Source: Rossellomorea vietnamensis (GTDB taxonomy: Bacteria; Bacillota; Bacilli; Bacillales; Bacillaceae_B). Taken from it: a stretch of 64,000 bases of DNA. Position numbers and translations under genes: made by a program. Positions 1 through 9,593 of the stretch are shown in pieces. The notes beneath the pieces were generated by a model. The model made no database searches and had not been told where the DNA came from. It saw only the letters and a program-made list of their open reading frames with translations. The stretch lies in contig NZ_VTEH01000009.1 of assembly GCF_008180615.1 (NCBI RefSeq), forward strand, positions 16,421 to 80,420, given 5' to 3'. Every line of letters begins with the position of its first letter. Position 1 is the first letter of the stretch.

Positions 1-260
1 GTGTCCTAAATCAAAGAGTTCAGTTGTAAACGGGCACCTACAGCCACCCTTGGTGCCCTAAATTAAAGAGTTCAGTTGTAAACGGGCACCTACAGTGTTC
101 CTTGGTGCCCCAAACCAAGTACTTGAGTTGTAAACGGGCACCTACAGTGTTCCTTGGTGCCCCAAACCAAGTACTTGAGTTGTAAACGGGCACCTACAGT
201 GATACTTGGTGCCCCAAACCAAGTACTTGAGTTGTTAACGGGAACCAAGAGCGACCCTAT
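1..260. repeat. 52-bp tandem repeat array A1 (GGTGCCC/GGGCACC units), cut by the window edge
   Basis: The motif GGGCACC (last copy diverged to GGGAACC) begins at 32, 84, 136, 188 and 240, an exact 52-bp period without indels. Each unit has inverted arms GGTGCCC and GGGCACC around about 23 nt that include the palindrome CAAGTACTTG. The first copies differ from the later ones in the loop (AATTAAAGAGTTCA against AAACCAAGTACTTGA). The array probably continues left of the window. No convincing gene lies in it: the open frames are repeat translations without a ribosome site. Confidence 0.9.
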
Positions 261-606
261 TGACCTAAAAACCTTAGTTGCGTCAAAAGGACTCATCGAT
301 CGAATCTCGAAGTTCGATCTAATTTTTGATAAAGCTGCAAAGAAATTAAAAACTTCTCAACGTTTTCGTCCTGCAGCTTAGTCTCCCTAATTTCACAATT
401 CCATCACAGAGGTTGACTGTCGCTCTTCTTTTAAACTCCCATTCAATTACTCCCCAATCAAACGTTCGAATTCTTGTCACAGATTTCTCAAGCACCTCAA
501 CTCCAGCAGTCTCAAGCTTTCACGGTATTTTCATTAGAAAATGGATGATTGTAAAAATCAACCTTACTTTTTTTGTAACAAATTGAACAGCCTTCATGTG
601 ATATTA

Positions 607-695
607 TTCACTTACTAGAAGGCGCAACTATGATAACAGCGCTCTTCTGAAGCATATATAAATTTTTTTCAGTAAGTTTGTGAAACGCTGAACAA
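607..695 (+). promoter_or_regulatory. candidate qox promoter and Rex-like operator
   Basis: The 261-741 interval has no gene. A possible sigma-A promoter is TTCACT (607-612), a 16-nt spacer and TATGAT (629-634). Downstream, TTGTGAA-N4-TGAACAA at 678-695 matches the Rex consensus TTGTGAA-N4-TTCACAA except at two positions. It is followed by a further AACAATTTGTGAC stretch (702-714). Rex is the NADH/NAD sensor that represses respiratory genes in Gram-positive bacteria. The site is an inference from sequence similarity only. Confidence 0.35.
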
Positions 696-741
696 ATTTT
701 GAACAATTTGTGACATTTATAAAAGAAGGTGAGGAACAGAG

Positions 742-1773
742 ATGAAATCACTAAAGCCTTTGTTAATATTTTTATCATTATCATTGATGCTTTTTTTAAC
801 TGGCTGTGAGACGAATATGGTTGTATTCGAACCACAGGGACCAGTGGCGAGATCCATCGCTGACCTGATTAACTGGTCACTAATGTGGATGCTGCTCGTC
901 GTAGTTGTTGTGTTCGCATTATTTGCTTATATCATTTGGAAATACAGGGAAAAACCCGAGAACATGGATTATGAGCCTCCTGAAGAACACGGAAGCACAC
1001 TGCTTGAGATCATTTGGACAGGGATTCCAATTCTTATCGTTATCGCTTTGACCATCCCGACTGTTCAAACTCTTTATGCCTTAGAAGAGGTTCCTGAAAC
1101 TCTTGAGGAAAAAGAACCTGTTACCATCCATGTAACGGCCGCCGACTGGAAATGGATCTTCAGTTATCCTGAAGAAGGAATCGAGACAGTCAACTATGTC
1201 AATATTCCGGCTGATACACCTATTTTATTTAAACTTACTTCCGCCAGTACGATGCAATCCTTCTGGGTGCCTGCACTTGGCGGCCAGAAATATGCGATGG
1301 CTAAAATGGAAACGGAGCTCTTCCTGGCAGCCGATAATCCAGGCTCCTATTTGGGGAAAAACTCAAACTTTAACGGCCGTGGATATGCCGAAATGGAATT
1401 TGAAGTTCTGGCTCAAACTCAAGCCGATTACGATGAGTGGGTCGAAGAAGTAAAGGACACCGCTCCTAAGCTGACAGAAGAGAAATATGAAGAGCTTCTG
1501 AAGCCTACCCACCTAGGCCGTATGACATTTAATAACACACACCTTGCGTGGGTGAATCATGCGGATATGAATTCAAAAACTTATACAAACCCTGAACTCT
1601 ACCGCTACAACGGCTACCAAGGAAAAACATTTGAAGAAGAAGATAATTACAAGAATAAAGAAGACGAAAATGAATCTGATCATGATGGACACGGAGATGA
1701 CGAACATTCCGGACATGGCGATCATGATGACGAAGAAGACTCTGATGGAGGTGACCATCACCATGGGCATTAA
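742..1773 (+). CDS. qoxA: quinol oxidase aa3 subunit II (QoxA) with His/Asp-rich tail
   Basis: Subunit II of the cytochrome aa3-type menaquinol oxidase, a membrane-anchored lipoprotein. The N-terminus is a lipoprotein signal with lipobox LTGC (Cys22). Two transmembrane helices follow (about residues 43-66 and 84-108), then the cupredoxin domain. The CuA ligands (the CxxxC and partner His of cytochrome c oxidase) are absent, which marks a quinol rather than a cytochrome c oxidase. After about residue 300 the protein ends in an acidic, His-rich tail (repeated HGD/DHD and a final HHHGH), a likely metal-binding extension. The ATG at 742 has an AAGGTGAGG ribosome site. It overlaps qoxB by 11 bp and heads the four-gene operon. 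Confidence 0.95.
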   Translation: MKSLKPLLIFLSLSLMLFLTGCETNMVVFEPQGPVARSIADLINWSLMWMLLVVVVVFALFAYIIWKYREKPENMDYEPPEEHGSTLLEIIWTGIPILIVIALTIPTVQTLYALEEVPETLEEKEPVTIHVTAADWKWIFSYPEEGIETVNYVNIPADTPILFKLTSASTMQSFWVPALGGQKYAMAKMETELFLAADNPGSYLGKNSNFNGRGYAEMEFEVLAQTQADYDEWVEEVKDTAPKLTEEKYEELLKPTHLGRMTFNNTHLAWVNHADMNSKTYTNPELYRYNGYQGKTFEEEDNYKNKEDENESDHDGHGDDEHSGHGDHDDEEDSDGGDHHHGH

Positions 1774-3739
1774 ATGGGATGAATTTTTTGTAACGGGCGA
1801 CCCCCTCATATTGGGAGCCCAGGTTTCGATTGCTCTTACAATGATTGGTCTTCTTGCCGGGATCACTTATTTGAAGAAGTGGAAGTGGCTTTGGACTGAG
1901 TGGATCACAACCGTAGATCATAAACGAATTGGGATTATGTATATTATTGCTGCTGTTCTGATGTTCTTCCGCGGAGGAATCGACGGACTGCTGATGAAGG
2001 CCCAGACTTCCAGGCCAGAGATGGAATTTTTAAGCTCACAGCATTACAATGAAATTTTCACAACGCACGGAGTCATCATGATTCTGTTCATGGCGATGCC
2101 TTTCTTGATCGGTCTCATGAACGTCGTGATTCCTCTGCAAATCGGTGCCCGTGATGTTGCTTTTCCGCAGCTGAATGCACTGAGTTTCTGGCTGTTCTTT
2201 GCCGGAGCGATGCTGTTCAACCTTTCATTTGTCATCGGGGGCTCTCCTGATGCAGGGTGGACCTCTTACTTCCCGCTTGCTGGTAAAGAATTCAGTCCGA
2301 GTATTGCGAATAACTATTATGCAGTAGCCCTTCAGATTGCCGGTATCGGTACTCTAATGACAGGGATCAACTTCATTGTTACAATTTTGAAAATGAGAAC
2401 AAAAGGCATGGGATTAATGAAGATGCCGATGTTCACTTGGACGACACTAATTACATCCGTTATTATCGTTGCAGCCTTCCCTATCTTTACAGTCGCTTTG
2501 GCATTGATGACAACGGACCGTATTTTTGGAACTCACTTCTTCACAGTATCCGGTGGAGGAAGTGATATGCTTTGGGCCAACCTCTTCTGGTTATGGGGAC
2601 ATCCTGAGGTTTATATAGTTGCATTGCCTGCGTTCGGTATTTTTTCTGAGGTTATTGCGACATTCTCAAGAAAATCTCTATTTGGATATAAATCAATGGT
2701 ATATGCGATTGTCGGTATCGCGATATTAAGTATGCTCGTTTGGGTCCACCATTTCTATACAATGGGATCCGGCCCTGCAGTAAACTCATTCTTCTCGATT
2801 TCGACTATGCTGATTGCAGTCCCGACAGGTGTTAAAATCTTCAACTGGCTCTTTACAATGAGAAAAGGCCGGATCAAGATGACCACCGCGATGCTATGGG
2901 CACTTGCTTTCATCCCGACATTTACGATTGGTGGCGTAACAGGTGTCATGCTTGCCATGGGTGCAGCCGATTATCAATATCATAACACCTTGTTCCTGGT
3001 TGCCCACTTCCACTATGTATTGATTCCTGGTGTGGTTTATGCGGTATTCGCAGGATTGTACTACTGGTGGCCAAAAATGTTCGGCCATATGCTGAACGAG
3101 CGATTAGGAAAATGGCACTTCTGGTTATTCAACATTGGATTTAACGTAACCTTCATGCCAATGTTCTTCCTGGGACTAAAAGGAGCGGTCCGCCGTTCTT
3201 ACACATTCTCAGTAGAATCAGGTTTTTCAAATCTTTTCCTGCTGTCTGCTATCGGATCAATCATTCTAGCAGCAGGTTTCGCAGTATTCTGCTATAACAT
3301 TTACTGGAGCATCCGTTACGCAGACAGAAATATTTCTAGTGATCCTTGGGATGCAAGGACTTTGGAGTGGGCAACTGCCTCTCCTGTTCAGTACTACAAT
3401 TTCGCCAAACAGCCTGAAGTGAAATCAATCGACGCTTTCTGGTATATGAAAAAACATGACGAAGGGTTATCACTAAGCGATTCTGAGATCAAGAAAATCC
3501 ACATGCCAAGCAATTCAGGCTTGCCATTCATCATGTGCGTATTCTTCGGAATAGCCGGATTCTTCCTGGTATTCGAATGGCAGATCGCCACCCTCATTGC
3601 TTCACTGGGTATCATCGCTGGCTTGATTTACCGTTCGTTTGATTACAACGACGGTTACTACATCCCTGTTGATGAAATTAAAGAAGTAGAACGTTCTTGG
3701 AGAAACAAAAAAGGAGAGGTGAACAAACATGTCAGCTAA
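1763..3739 (+). CDS. qoxB: quinol oxidase aa3 subunit I (QoxB)
   Basis: Catalytic haem-copper subunit, 658 aa, with about 14-15 membrane helices. It carries low-spin haem His in TTHGVIM, the CuB/Tyr signature HPEVY, the CuB pair VHHFY, and the haem ligands in VAHFHYV. It reduces O2 to water and pumps protons with electrons from menaquinol. The frame is open back to 1631, but the start chosen is ATG 1763: it has the GGAGGTGA ribosome site, gives the usual N-terminus (MGIKWDEF) and a normal length, and upstream codons only shadow the His-rich end of qoxA. It overlaps qoxC by 11 bp. Confidence 0.96.
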   Translation: MGIKWDEFFVTGDPLILGAQVSIALTMIGLLAGITYLKKWKWLWTEWITTVDHKRIGIMYIIAAVLMFFRGGIDGLLMKAQTSRPEMEFLSSQHYNEIFTTHGVIMILFMAMPFLIGLMNVVIPLQIGARDVAFPQLNALSFWLFFAGAMLFNLSFVIGGSPDAGWTSYFPLAGKEFSPSIANNYYAVALQIAGIGTLMTGINFIVTILKMRTKGMGLMKMPMFTWTTLITSVIIVAAFPIFTVALALMTTDRIFGTHFFTVSGGGSDMLWANLFWLWGHPEVYIVALPAFGIFSEVIATFSRKSLFGYKSMVYAIVGIAILSMLVWVHHFYTMGSGPAVNSFFSISTMLIAVPTGVKIFNWLFTMRKGRIKMTTAMLWALAFIPTFTIGGVTGVMLAMGAADYQYHNTLFLVAHFHYVLIPGVVYAVFAGLYYWWPKMFGHMLNERLGKWHFWLFNIGFNVTFMPMFFLGLKGAVRRSYTFSVESGFSNLFLLSAIGSIILAAGFAVFCYNIYWSIRYADRNISSDPWDARTLEWATASPVQYYNFAKQPEVKSIDAFWYMKKHDEGLSLSDSEIKKIHMPSNSGLPFIMCVFFGIAGFFLVFEWQIATLIASLGIIAGLIYRSFDYNDGYYIPVDEIKEVERSWRNKKGEVNKHVS

Positions 3740-4334
3740 AGTCGATACTTCACTCCCTTTAGAATATCAAACAGAACAGAGCCGATTAAATATACTCGGC
3801 TTCTGGATCTTCCTTGGTGCTGAAATTGTTCTCTTTGCAACCTTGTTTGCAGTCTATGCGGTACTCAACCAGCGTTATGCCGGCGGACCGGGGCACCAGG
3901 ATATCTTTTTGATGAAGGAAGTCATGATCCAGACCGTATTACTGCTAACAAGCAGCTTCACATGCGGATTGGCTATCTTTGAAATGAGAAAAGGAAACTT
4001 AAAAGGGTTAATTACATGGTTGATCGTCACCCTTGGCCTTGGTGCCGGATTCTTGTTCATGGAAATCAATGAGTTCATTCATTATGTCCATGAAGGGGCG
4101 ACTATGCAGACAAGTGCCTTCCTATCCAGTCTGTTTGTTCTGCTTGGAACACACGGAGCCCACGTCATGTTCGGTATATTCTGGGCAATCATGGTCATCT
4201 TCCAGCTTGTTAAAAGAGGTCTCACACCAGTGACTGCCCGTAAGGTATTCATTATCGGTTTGTACTGGCACTTCCTTGACGTCGTCTGGATCTTCATCTT
4301 CACATTTGTCTACTTGAAAGGAATGATGCTGTAA
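3729..4334 (+). CDS. qoxC: quinol oxidase aa3 subunit III (QoxC)
   Basis: A 201-aa COX3-type subunit with five membrane helices. Family-typical features include [19 protein letters not shown] near the N-terminus and the late helix [13 protein letters not shown]. It starts inside the end of qoxB with AAAGGAGAGGTGAAC as the ribosome site and ends in a TAATG overlap with qoxD, so the four subunits are translationally coupled. It stabilises the catalytic core and does not bind redox metals. Confidence 0.95.
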   Translation: MSAKVDTSLPLEYQTEQSRLNILGFWIFLGAEIVLFATLFAVYAVLNQRYAGGPGHQDIFLMKEVMIQTVLLLTSSFTCGLAIFEMRKGNLKGLITWLIVTLGLGAGFLFMEINEFIHYVHEGATMQTSAFLSSLFVLLGTHGAHVMFGIFWAIMVIFQLVKRGLTPVTARKVFIIGLYWHFLDVVWIFIFTFVYLKGMML

Positions 4335-4633
4335 TGGAAAAGACAAAAAGCTATCCAATAAGCCACTTTGCAGGCTTTATCATGTCACTCGTCCTTACCT
4401 TTGTAGCAGCCTGGGTTGCATTAAAAACAACTCTATCCTTTAATATAGTTTTATGGGTGATTGGAACACTCGCTGTTATTCAGGCGGGCCTTCAATTATT
4501 CATGTTCATGCACATCAATGAAGGTGAAGACGGTAAAGTACAGATTGTAAACATTGCATATGCTGTCTTCTGTGCAGCCGTCATAGTAGTCGGATCCATC
4601 TGGGTATTGACTTCCGGGCACGCTGCTCACTAA
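4334..4633 (+). CDS. qoxD: quinol oxidase aa3 subunit IV (QoxD)
   Basis: A 99-aa three-helix subunit (helices at about 9-31, 36-58 and 69-93) with the family pattern LFMFMHINEGEDGK. It is the last gene of the operon, starts in the TAATG overlap with qoxC, and is followed directly by a terminator. It corresponds to the prokaryotic cytochrome oxidase subunit IV family, which assists assembly of the oxidase. Confidence 0.93.
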   Translation: MEKTKSYPISHFAGFIMSLVLTFVAAWVALKTTLSFNIVLWVIGTLAVIQAGLQLFMFMHINEGEDGKVQIVNIAYAVFCAAVIVVGSIWVLTSGHAAH

Positions 4634-4645
4634 TAAATTCATTAA

Positions 4646-4679
4646 AAAAGGCTTGGAGATCTATTCTCCAGGCCTTTTG
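4646..4679. terminator. terminator after qoxD
   Basis: Arms AAAAGGCTTGGAGA and TCTCCAGGCCTTTT pair with one G-U and end in a T-run. The A-rich left arm makes it usable also by the minus-strand gene ending at 4691. Confidence 0.85.
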
Positions 4680-4690
4680 TGTTTTAAAGA

Positions 4691-4942
4691 TTATAATCGA
4701 TTTTTTATCATGCCGGTCATTTCCGGCTTGCTTTTCCCCGTAAATTCTTCAATTAGAGGCAGGAAAATCAATGTTCCAAAGATGAACATGAAGCCGACCA
4801 TCACACCGATTCCAATTGAAAGAAAGTACTCCTGTGTGATACCGCTTACAAAAAAGCTGTAAATTGCTAAGACTAATCCGATTGCCGTTCCTGCGGCTGA
4901 AAACCATTTAATAGCTGCTAATGTCTGATGTTTGTCTCCCAT
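4691..4942 (-). CDS. small two-helix membrane protein, function unknown
   Basis: An 83-aa protein with two clear hydrophobic helices (about residues 12-34 and 41-64), a short charged N-terminus (MGDKHQ) and a basic C-terminus. An AGGGGG ribosome site lies a few nt upstream of the ATG. I do not recognise the family. It converges with qoxD and shares its terminator. Upstream lies only a degenerate repeat array, so it is probably transcribed alone. Confidence 0.6.
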   Translation of the reverse strand: MGDKHQTLAAIKWFSAAGTAIGLVLAIYSFFVSGITQEYFLSIGIGVMVGFMFIFGTLIFLPLIEEFTGKSKPEMTGMIKNRL

Positions 4943-5190
4943 CCGTTTTTCCCCCTATATATTTTCCTTTATATACTATTTTATGTTTGTTCACAGATTT
5001 GTCAAATAAAATTCGTAAAAAGTTCAAAAATAGTTGTTTGAGCCGAATTAATTATATGGTGGGAGTGGAATTCGTTTGCAGACGTTTAATTTGTCATTTG
5101 GCTGTCTTGGATTGTTTATGTACCAGGTACAGTTGTTAGAGCAATTCTGACAGAATAGGTTCTCTATTTTTGGATTCCAACCTATCCGTG

Positions 5191-5600
5191 ACTGCATCGA
5201 TTCTCTATATTGTGAATTCCATGCCGTCTGTGCCTCCACCTGACTGCATAGATTCTATAGATTCTGGATTTCATGCTAAATAACATTACTTTTTACTGCA
5301 TAAAACCCTCTTGCCTCCTGATTTAATGCTGTATAAGCTCTTTCTTTACTGCATTAAACCCTCTTGCCTCCTGATTTCATGCTGTATAAACTCTTTTTTT
5401 ACTGCATCAAATCCTCTTGCTTCCTGATTTCATGCTGTATAAACTCTTTTTTTACTGCATCAAATCCTCTTGCTTCCTGATTTCATGCTGTATAAACTCT
5501 TTCTTTACTGCATTAAACCCTCTTGCCTCCTGATTTCATGCTGTATAAACCTACTTTTTACTGCAGCAAATCTATAATTTTCTTGCTCCCATGCTGTATC
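5191..5600. repeat. 52/53-bp tandem repeat array A2 (CATGCTGTATAAA...TTTACTGCAT units)
   Basis: ACTGCA begins at 5191, 5243, 5295, 5348, 5401, 5454, 5507 and 5560, giving steps of 52, 52, 53, 53, 53, 53 and 53. In each good unit ATGCTGTATAAA faces TTTACTGCAT, an imperfect inverted repeat around a T/C-rich loop, followed by CCTCTTGCCTCCTGATTT. The first two units are strongly decayed. The array fills the gap between the small membrane protein gene and hemY. No gene is seen at 4943-5190. Confidence 0.9.
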
Positions 5601-5701
5601 ATCGCGTTTCCCTGCTAAACGTTACCATCAACACCTTAAAGACCAATCACATTACTGCACTAAAAGAGAGAGTGCATCTTAATACCGGAATGTTCTAAAC
5701 C

Positions 5702-5742
5702 AAAAAAAATCATGCCCACTGGCAGGAACCAGTGGGCATGAT
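5702..5742 (-). terminator. hem operon terminator
   Basis: Perfect 14-bp stem (ATCATGCCCACTGG with its complement, 5709-5742) with a 6-nt loop. On the minus strand it is followed by eight T. It lies 8 nt after the hemY stop. Confidence 0.92.
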
Positions 5743-5749
5743 TAAAATT

Positions 5750-7150
5750 TTATGAAAGATAGTTTAGTACGTTTTCGACGGCTTTTTCACCTTGATCAAT
5801 ACAATCGGGAAGGCCGAGTCCTTCGAATGAGCTTCCGGCGATGAATAATCCTGGCAGCTCATTCTTAACTTTGGACTGCATCGCTTCTAGACGTTCTTTG
5901 TGCCCGACTGTATACTGCGGCATAGCGTCTTTCCATCTTGAAACGATTGTGAATTCCGGATCCATCGTTATATTCATGATTTTGTTCAGGTCCTGCAGGA
6001 CGATTTTTTCGATCTGGCTGTCGGAAAGATCGACAACCGTTTCATCACCCGCTCTTCCCACATAGCACCTGATCAAAACCTTGCCATTTGGAGTCGTATG
6101 CGGCCACTTTTTATGTGTCCACGTACACGCTGTTATAGTATAGTCGCTGTTTCGGGAAACAACAAAACCTGTTCCATCGATGTCCTTTTGAATCGCTTCT
6201 TCGGGAAAAGCCATTGCGACTGTCGCCACTGAAGTAGCTGGAGTCGATTTCAAGTGATCAAAGAAGCTGTACTGAGGGAACATGGCCGGTATGACCGGAT
6301 GGGGAGTGGTCAAGATGACACTGTCCGCATCCAGGCTTTCTCCGTTATTTAGCAAAAGCGCATAACGCCCGTCACTTTGTTTCTCAATCTTTTCAACTCT
6401 GACACCTTTTAAGATTGAATCCGGTAAAAGGCTCTCTTCAATTGCATCAACCAATGATTGAAGCCCCCTGGTCAGGGTAAGGAATATCCCTTTTTTCTTG
6501 CCGCTCTTGTTCTGCGGTGCAGGAGTCGTCTTTTTCATACCGAGAATCAAGCTTCTATGTTTTTGCTCAACTTGATGGAACTGAGGGAATGTTGACATGA
6601 GGCTCAGTTTGTCGATATCACCCGCATAGATTCCGGATAACAGTGGCTCAATTAAATTTTCAACGACTTCATCACCCAATCTTCTCCTGAAAAACTGGCC
6701 GAGTGACTGGTCGCCTTCCACATTCGATTTAGGTAAGATAAAGTCGGCTGCAGCTCTTGCCTTGCCTTGCATTGAAAATAAGCCGGTAGTAACAAAAGGA
6801 GCCATTTGTGTAGGAATACCCATTACAGATCCGCCAGGCATTGCATGAAGCTCCTCATTGACAAGAACATAGGACTTGCCCGTTGAGTTGTTCACGAGAT
6901 CCTGATCAATGCCGACTTCCTTAGACAGCCTGGCTGCGCTCGTTTTTCTCTCCAGGAAAGAGTCCGGTCCCCTTTCAATAATAAAACCGTCCCGTGTCAC
7001 TGTCTGGATCTTCCCGCCAAGCCTGTGGCTTGCTTCGATTAACTTAATTTCAAGTGGACGGCCAGCCTTCTCAGCTTCTTTTTGTAAATAGTACGCTGAA
7101 GTTAACCCTGTAATTCCCCCGCCGATAATTACTACCTTTTGTTTCTCCAC
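5750..7150 (-). CDS. hemY: coproporphyrinogen III oxidase CgoX/HemY (FAD)
   Basis: 466 aa. FAD-dependent oxidase that converts coproporphyrinogen III to coproporphyrin III in the Gram-positive haem pathway (older name: protoporphyrinogen oxidase). The Rossmann motif VVIIGGGITGLTSAYYL is at the N-terminus, followed by the family patterns GGKIQT and RGPDSF, and the C-terminal FAD-binding AGSSFEGLGLPDCIDQG. The start is GTG 7150 with an AAGGCG ribosome site; the nearby ATG is out of frame. Last gene of hemE-hemH-hemY, 32 nt after hemH, with a strong terminator downstream. Confidence 0.95.
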   Translation of the reverse strand: MEKQKVVIIGGGITGLTSAYYLQKEAEKAGRPLEIKLIEASHRLGGKIQTVTRDGFIIERGPDSFLERKTSAARLSKEVGIDQDLVNNSTGKSYVLVNEELHAMPGGSVMGIPTQMAPFVTTGLFSMQGKARAAADFILPKSNVEGDQSLGQFFRRRLGDEVVENLIEPLLSGIYAGDIDKLSLMSTFPQFHQVEQKHRSLILGMKKTTPAPQNKSGKKKGIFLTLTRGLQSLVDAIEESLLPDSILKGVRVEKIEKQSDGRYALLLNNGESLDADSVILTTPHPVIPAMFPQYSFFDHLKSTPATSVATVAMAFPEEAIQKDIDGTGFVVSRNSDYTITACTWTHKKWPHTTPNGKVLIRCYVGRAGDETVVDLSDSQIEKIVLQDLNKIMNITMDPEFTIVSRWKDAMPQYTVGHKERLEAMQSKVKNELPGLFIAGSSFEGLGLPDCIDQGEKAVENVLNYLS

Positions 7151-7182
7151 TGCTCATCGCCTTCTTTTTAAAGTTTTGATTC

Positions 7183-8112
7183 TTATTTTAAGTGCTTCAT
7201 TATAACCGCTGCCATCGCATCAATGAATTCCGGCTTGGCATTCGGCATTTCCGGTCTGTAGTAGCTTGCGCCGATTTCATCAGTCACAACTTTACATTCA
7301 TAGTCATTGTCGTAAAGGACTTCTAAATGATCCGCAACAAAGCCGACTGGAATGTAAACAAATGTGTTGTAGTTCTTTTTCTCATGCAAATCCCGCGTCA
7401 AATCCTGGACATCCGGGCCGAGCCATGGATCAGGGGTGTTTCCTTCACTCTGCCAGCCGACAGCATATTCAGTGATTCCCGCTCCTTTGGCAATCAGATC
7501 AGCTGTTTCCTGAAGCTGATTTGGGTACGGGTCTCCATCTTTCAGAATTTTTTCAGGAAGACTGTGGGCTGAAACGATTAAAACAGCCCCGTTCCGTTCT
7601 TCTTCCGTCATTTTTGCATAAGTCTCTTTCACTTGCTTCACCCAATAGTCAATGAACTTGGGCTCATCATACCAGCTTTCAACCGAAGTAATGCTTGGCC
7701 CTCCGATTTTTGCTGCTTCCTCTTTGGCACGACCGTTGTACGATTTAACACTGAAGGTAGAAAAATGAGGAGCCAAAACGATTGATACTGCTTCTTGGAT
7801 TCCATCTTCATGCATTTGCTGGACAGCATCTTCAACGAACGGCTCAATATGCTTAAGGCCAAGATACATTTTAAATTCAACTTCATCCTGGATGGCATTC
7901 AAACGCTCTTCAAGGGATTTTCCCTGGTCAAGTGTGATTTTCGCCAAAGGAGAAATTCCGCCGATTGCCTCATAGCGCTGGGTCAAATCTTCAAGCATTT
8001 CAGGAGAAGGTTTTCTGCCATACCGTATATGTGTGTAATACCGTTCGATGTCTTCTTCTTTATAAGGAGTTCCATAAGCCATTACAAGGAGCCCCATTTT
8101 TTTCTTTGCCAT
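7183..8112 (-). CDS. hemH: coproporphyrin ferrochelatase (HemH/CpfC)
   Basis: 309 aa, the usual length for the soluble Bacillus enzyme. It inserts Fe2+ into coproporphyrin III. Visible features: N-terminal [10 protein letters not shown], the iron-ligand His in [10 protein letters not shown], the [15 protein letters not shown] segment and the C-terminal Glu/Asp-rich part around [14 protein letters not shown]. Ribosome site GAGGTG before the ATG. Middle gene of the hem operon; the 99-nt gap after hemE holds no gene. Confidence 0.95.
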   Translation of the reverse strand: MAKKKMGLLVMAYGTPYKEEDIERYYTHIRYGRKPSPEMLEDLTQRYEAIGGISPLAKITLDQGKSLEERLNAIQDEVEFKMYLGLKHIEPFVEDAVQQMHEDGIQEAVSIVLAPHFSTFSVKSYNGRAKEEAAKIGGPSITSVESWYDEPKFIDYWVKQVKETYAKMTEEERNGAVLIVSAHSLPEKILKDGDPYPNQLQETADLIAKGAGITEYAVGWQSEGNTPDPWLGPDVQDLTRDLHEKKNYNTFVYIPVGFVADHLEVLYDNDYECKVVTDEIGASYYRPEMPNAKPEFIDAMAAVIMKHLK

Positions 8113-8211
8113 AATGTTTCACCTCAATAGTAAAATTCGTTGCTGCCTTATAGACAATTCTCTGTCTTGGAGACATTTCAGTATGGTCTATGAGCAGTAT
8201 TTTATTAAAAA

Positions 8212-9255
8212 TTACCCTTTTAGCTTCTGTGAACTGTATTCATGGATAAATGCCGTCAGCCTTTTCAGCGTTTCCGGCTTAACGGACGGGAATACTCCAT
8301 GGCCAAGATTGAAAATATACCCCGGCTCCTGGACCCCTTGGTCGATGATTGCTTTTGCTTTATCTTCAATGACATCCCATGGAGCAAGAAGGATAGCAGG
8401 ATCAAGGTTCCCCATAACTGTCTTGGAAATTCCATTTGAACGTGCTTCCTGGATTGGAAGCCTCCAGTCCAATCCGACAACGTCGATAGGAAGGTCATGC
8501 CACTCCTGGGAAAGGTGGCTTGCTCCTACACCAAACATAATCAATGGAACATTCTCCTTCTTAAGTTCTGTAAAGATTTTTTCCATTGTCGGTTTGATGA
8601 ATGTACGATAATCCTGTACATTCAGTGCGCCAACCCATGAATCAAAGATTTGGAAAGCAGAAGCTCCTGCCTGGATTTGTGAGCGGCCATAGCGAATGGT
8701 CATCTCCGCCAGTTTATCCATCAATGTGAACCAGGCTTTCGGTTCTGCGTACATGAACGCTTTCGTTTTATTATAGTTCTTCGAAGGTCCGCCCTCGATC
8801 ATATAACTCGCAAGTGTAAAAGGCGCCCCGGCAAACCCGATCAGCGGCACAGACAGCTGTTCCTGGGTCAGAAGTTTGATGGTATCCAGCACATAAGGAA
8901 CATCGCTTTCCGGATCGATTTCCCCGAGCTTTTCCACGTCTGCTAGTGATTGAATCGGGTTGTCGATAACTGGGCCGATGCCGCTTTTGATATCCACATC
9001 CACACCAATGGAAGGAAGCGGAGACATGATGTCCTTATAAAGAATGGCTGCATCAACGTCATACTGTTCGACAGGCAGCCGAGTGACATAGGCACAGATT
9101 TCCGGCTGATGGGTGATTTCAAACAGCGAATATTTTTCTTTCAGTTTTCGGTACTCCGGCTGGGAACGTCCAGCTTGTCTCATATACCATACAGGTGTAT
9201 AATCCGTCCTCTCACCTCTGGCAGCTCTTAAAAATGTGTCATTCAACTTTTTCAT
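8212..9255 (-). CDS. hemE: uroporphyrinogen decarboxylase
   Basis: 347 aa. Decarboxylates uroporphyrinogen III to coproporphyrinogen III. Signature [16 protein letters not shown] near the N-terminus, the substrate-binding [17 protein letters not shown], and the C-terminal [11 protein letters not shown]. First gene of the hem operon; the ATG has an AAGGGTGG ribosome site. It is divergent from hmoB, so haem synthesis and a haem-degrading enzyme share one control region. Confidence 0.96.
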   Translation of the reverse strand: MKKLNDTFLRAARGERTDYTPVWYMRQAGRSQPEYRKLKEKYSLFEITHQPEICAYVTRLPVEQYDVDAAILYKDIMSPLPSIGVDVDIKSGIGPVIDNPIQSLADVEKLGEIDPESDVPYVLDTIKLLTQEQLSVPLIGFAGAPFTLASYMIEGGPSKNYNKTKAFMYAEPKAWFTLMDKLAEMTIRYGRSQIQAGASAFQIFDSWVGALNVQDYRTFIKPTMEKIFTELKKENVPLIMFGVGASHLSQEWHDLPIDVVGLDWRLPIQEARSNGISKTVMGNLDPAILLAPWDVIEDKAKAIIDQGVQEPGYIFNLGHGVFPSVKPETLKRLTAFIHEYSSQKLKG

Positions 9256-9298
9256 ATATATATATCCACCCTTCTGAATTCTCTATGTACACCATTGT

Positions 9299-9329
9299 AT
9301 TATATTTTGGCTTAAGAACAAAAAATCAA
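9299..9329 (-). promoter_or_regulatory. candidate hemE promoter
   Basis: On the minus strand TTGATT (9324-9329) is followed after a 19-nt spacer by TATAAT (9299-9304), about 44 nt before the hemE start. The -10 is perfect; the spacer is longer than ideal. Confidence 0.5.
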
Positions 9330-9382
9330 GCAGCAATACAGCCTATCCGTTCATATATCCCGTTTTCACTATAGACTTTTCC

Positions 9383-9414
9383 ACTATAAAAGTATAGTTA
9401 AGGACATTAAATGT
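9383..9414. promoter_or_regulatory. two adjacent palindromes between hemE and hmoB
   Basis: ACTATA-AAAG-TATAGT (9383-9398) is a perfect inverted repeat. A second, GACAT-TAA-ATGTC (9402-9414), follows after three nt, and a half-site ACTATAG lies at 9369-9375. They sit in the middle of the 338-nt divergent region, upstream of both promoters, and look like operators. They are not convincing Fur or PerR boxes; the regulator is unknown. Confidence 0.45.
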
Positions 9415-9546
9415 CATAAATTTGCCGATTTTTTTATGTCCTTTTGTTCAAAAATCAACCCCGGTTTGCAGGAGCCTCCCCAAAACGCTATCATGAACAT
9501 ACAGACTTGATACATACTCATATCGAAAACCCAGAGTTTACCCTTA

Positions 9547-9575
9547 TTAACCGAGGGGAAAGATAGCAATATAAT
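9547..9575 (+). promoter_or_regulatory. candidate hmoB promoter
   Basis: TTAACC (9547-9552), 17-nt spacer, perfect TATAAT (9570-9575), about 20 nt before the start codon. The transcript would have a very short leader carrying the AGGAG ribosome site. Confidence 0.5.
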
Positions 9576-9593
9576 CAAATCGGCAGGAGTGAA

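Noticed and set aside
154..381. 75-codon plus-strand frame at the left edge
   Set aside because: Begins within the A1 repeats and has no ribosome site.
1631..1762. Longer N-terminus of QoxB
   Set aside because: The extra residues are the shifted reading of the His-rich qoxA tail; ATG 1763 has a good ribosome site and gives the family N-terminus.
742..1773. Cytochrome c oxidase subunit II instead of quinol oxidase
   Set aside because: No CuA cysteines or cytochrome c domain; operon order and length fit qoxABCD.
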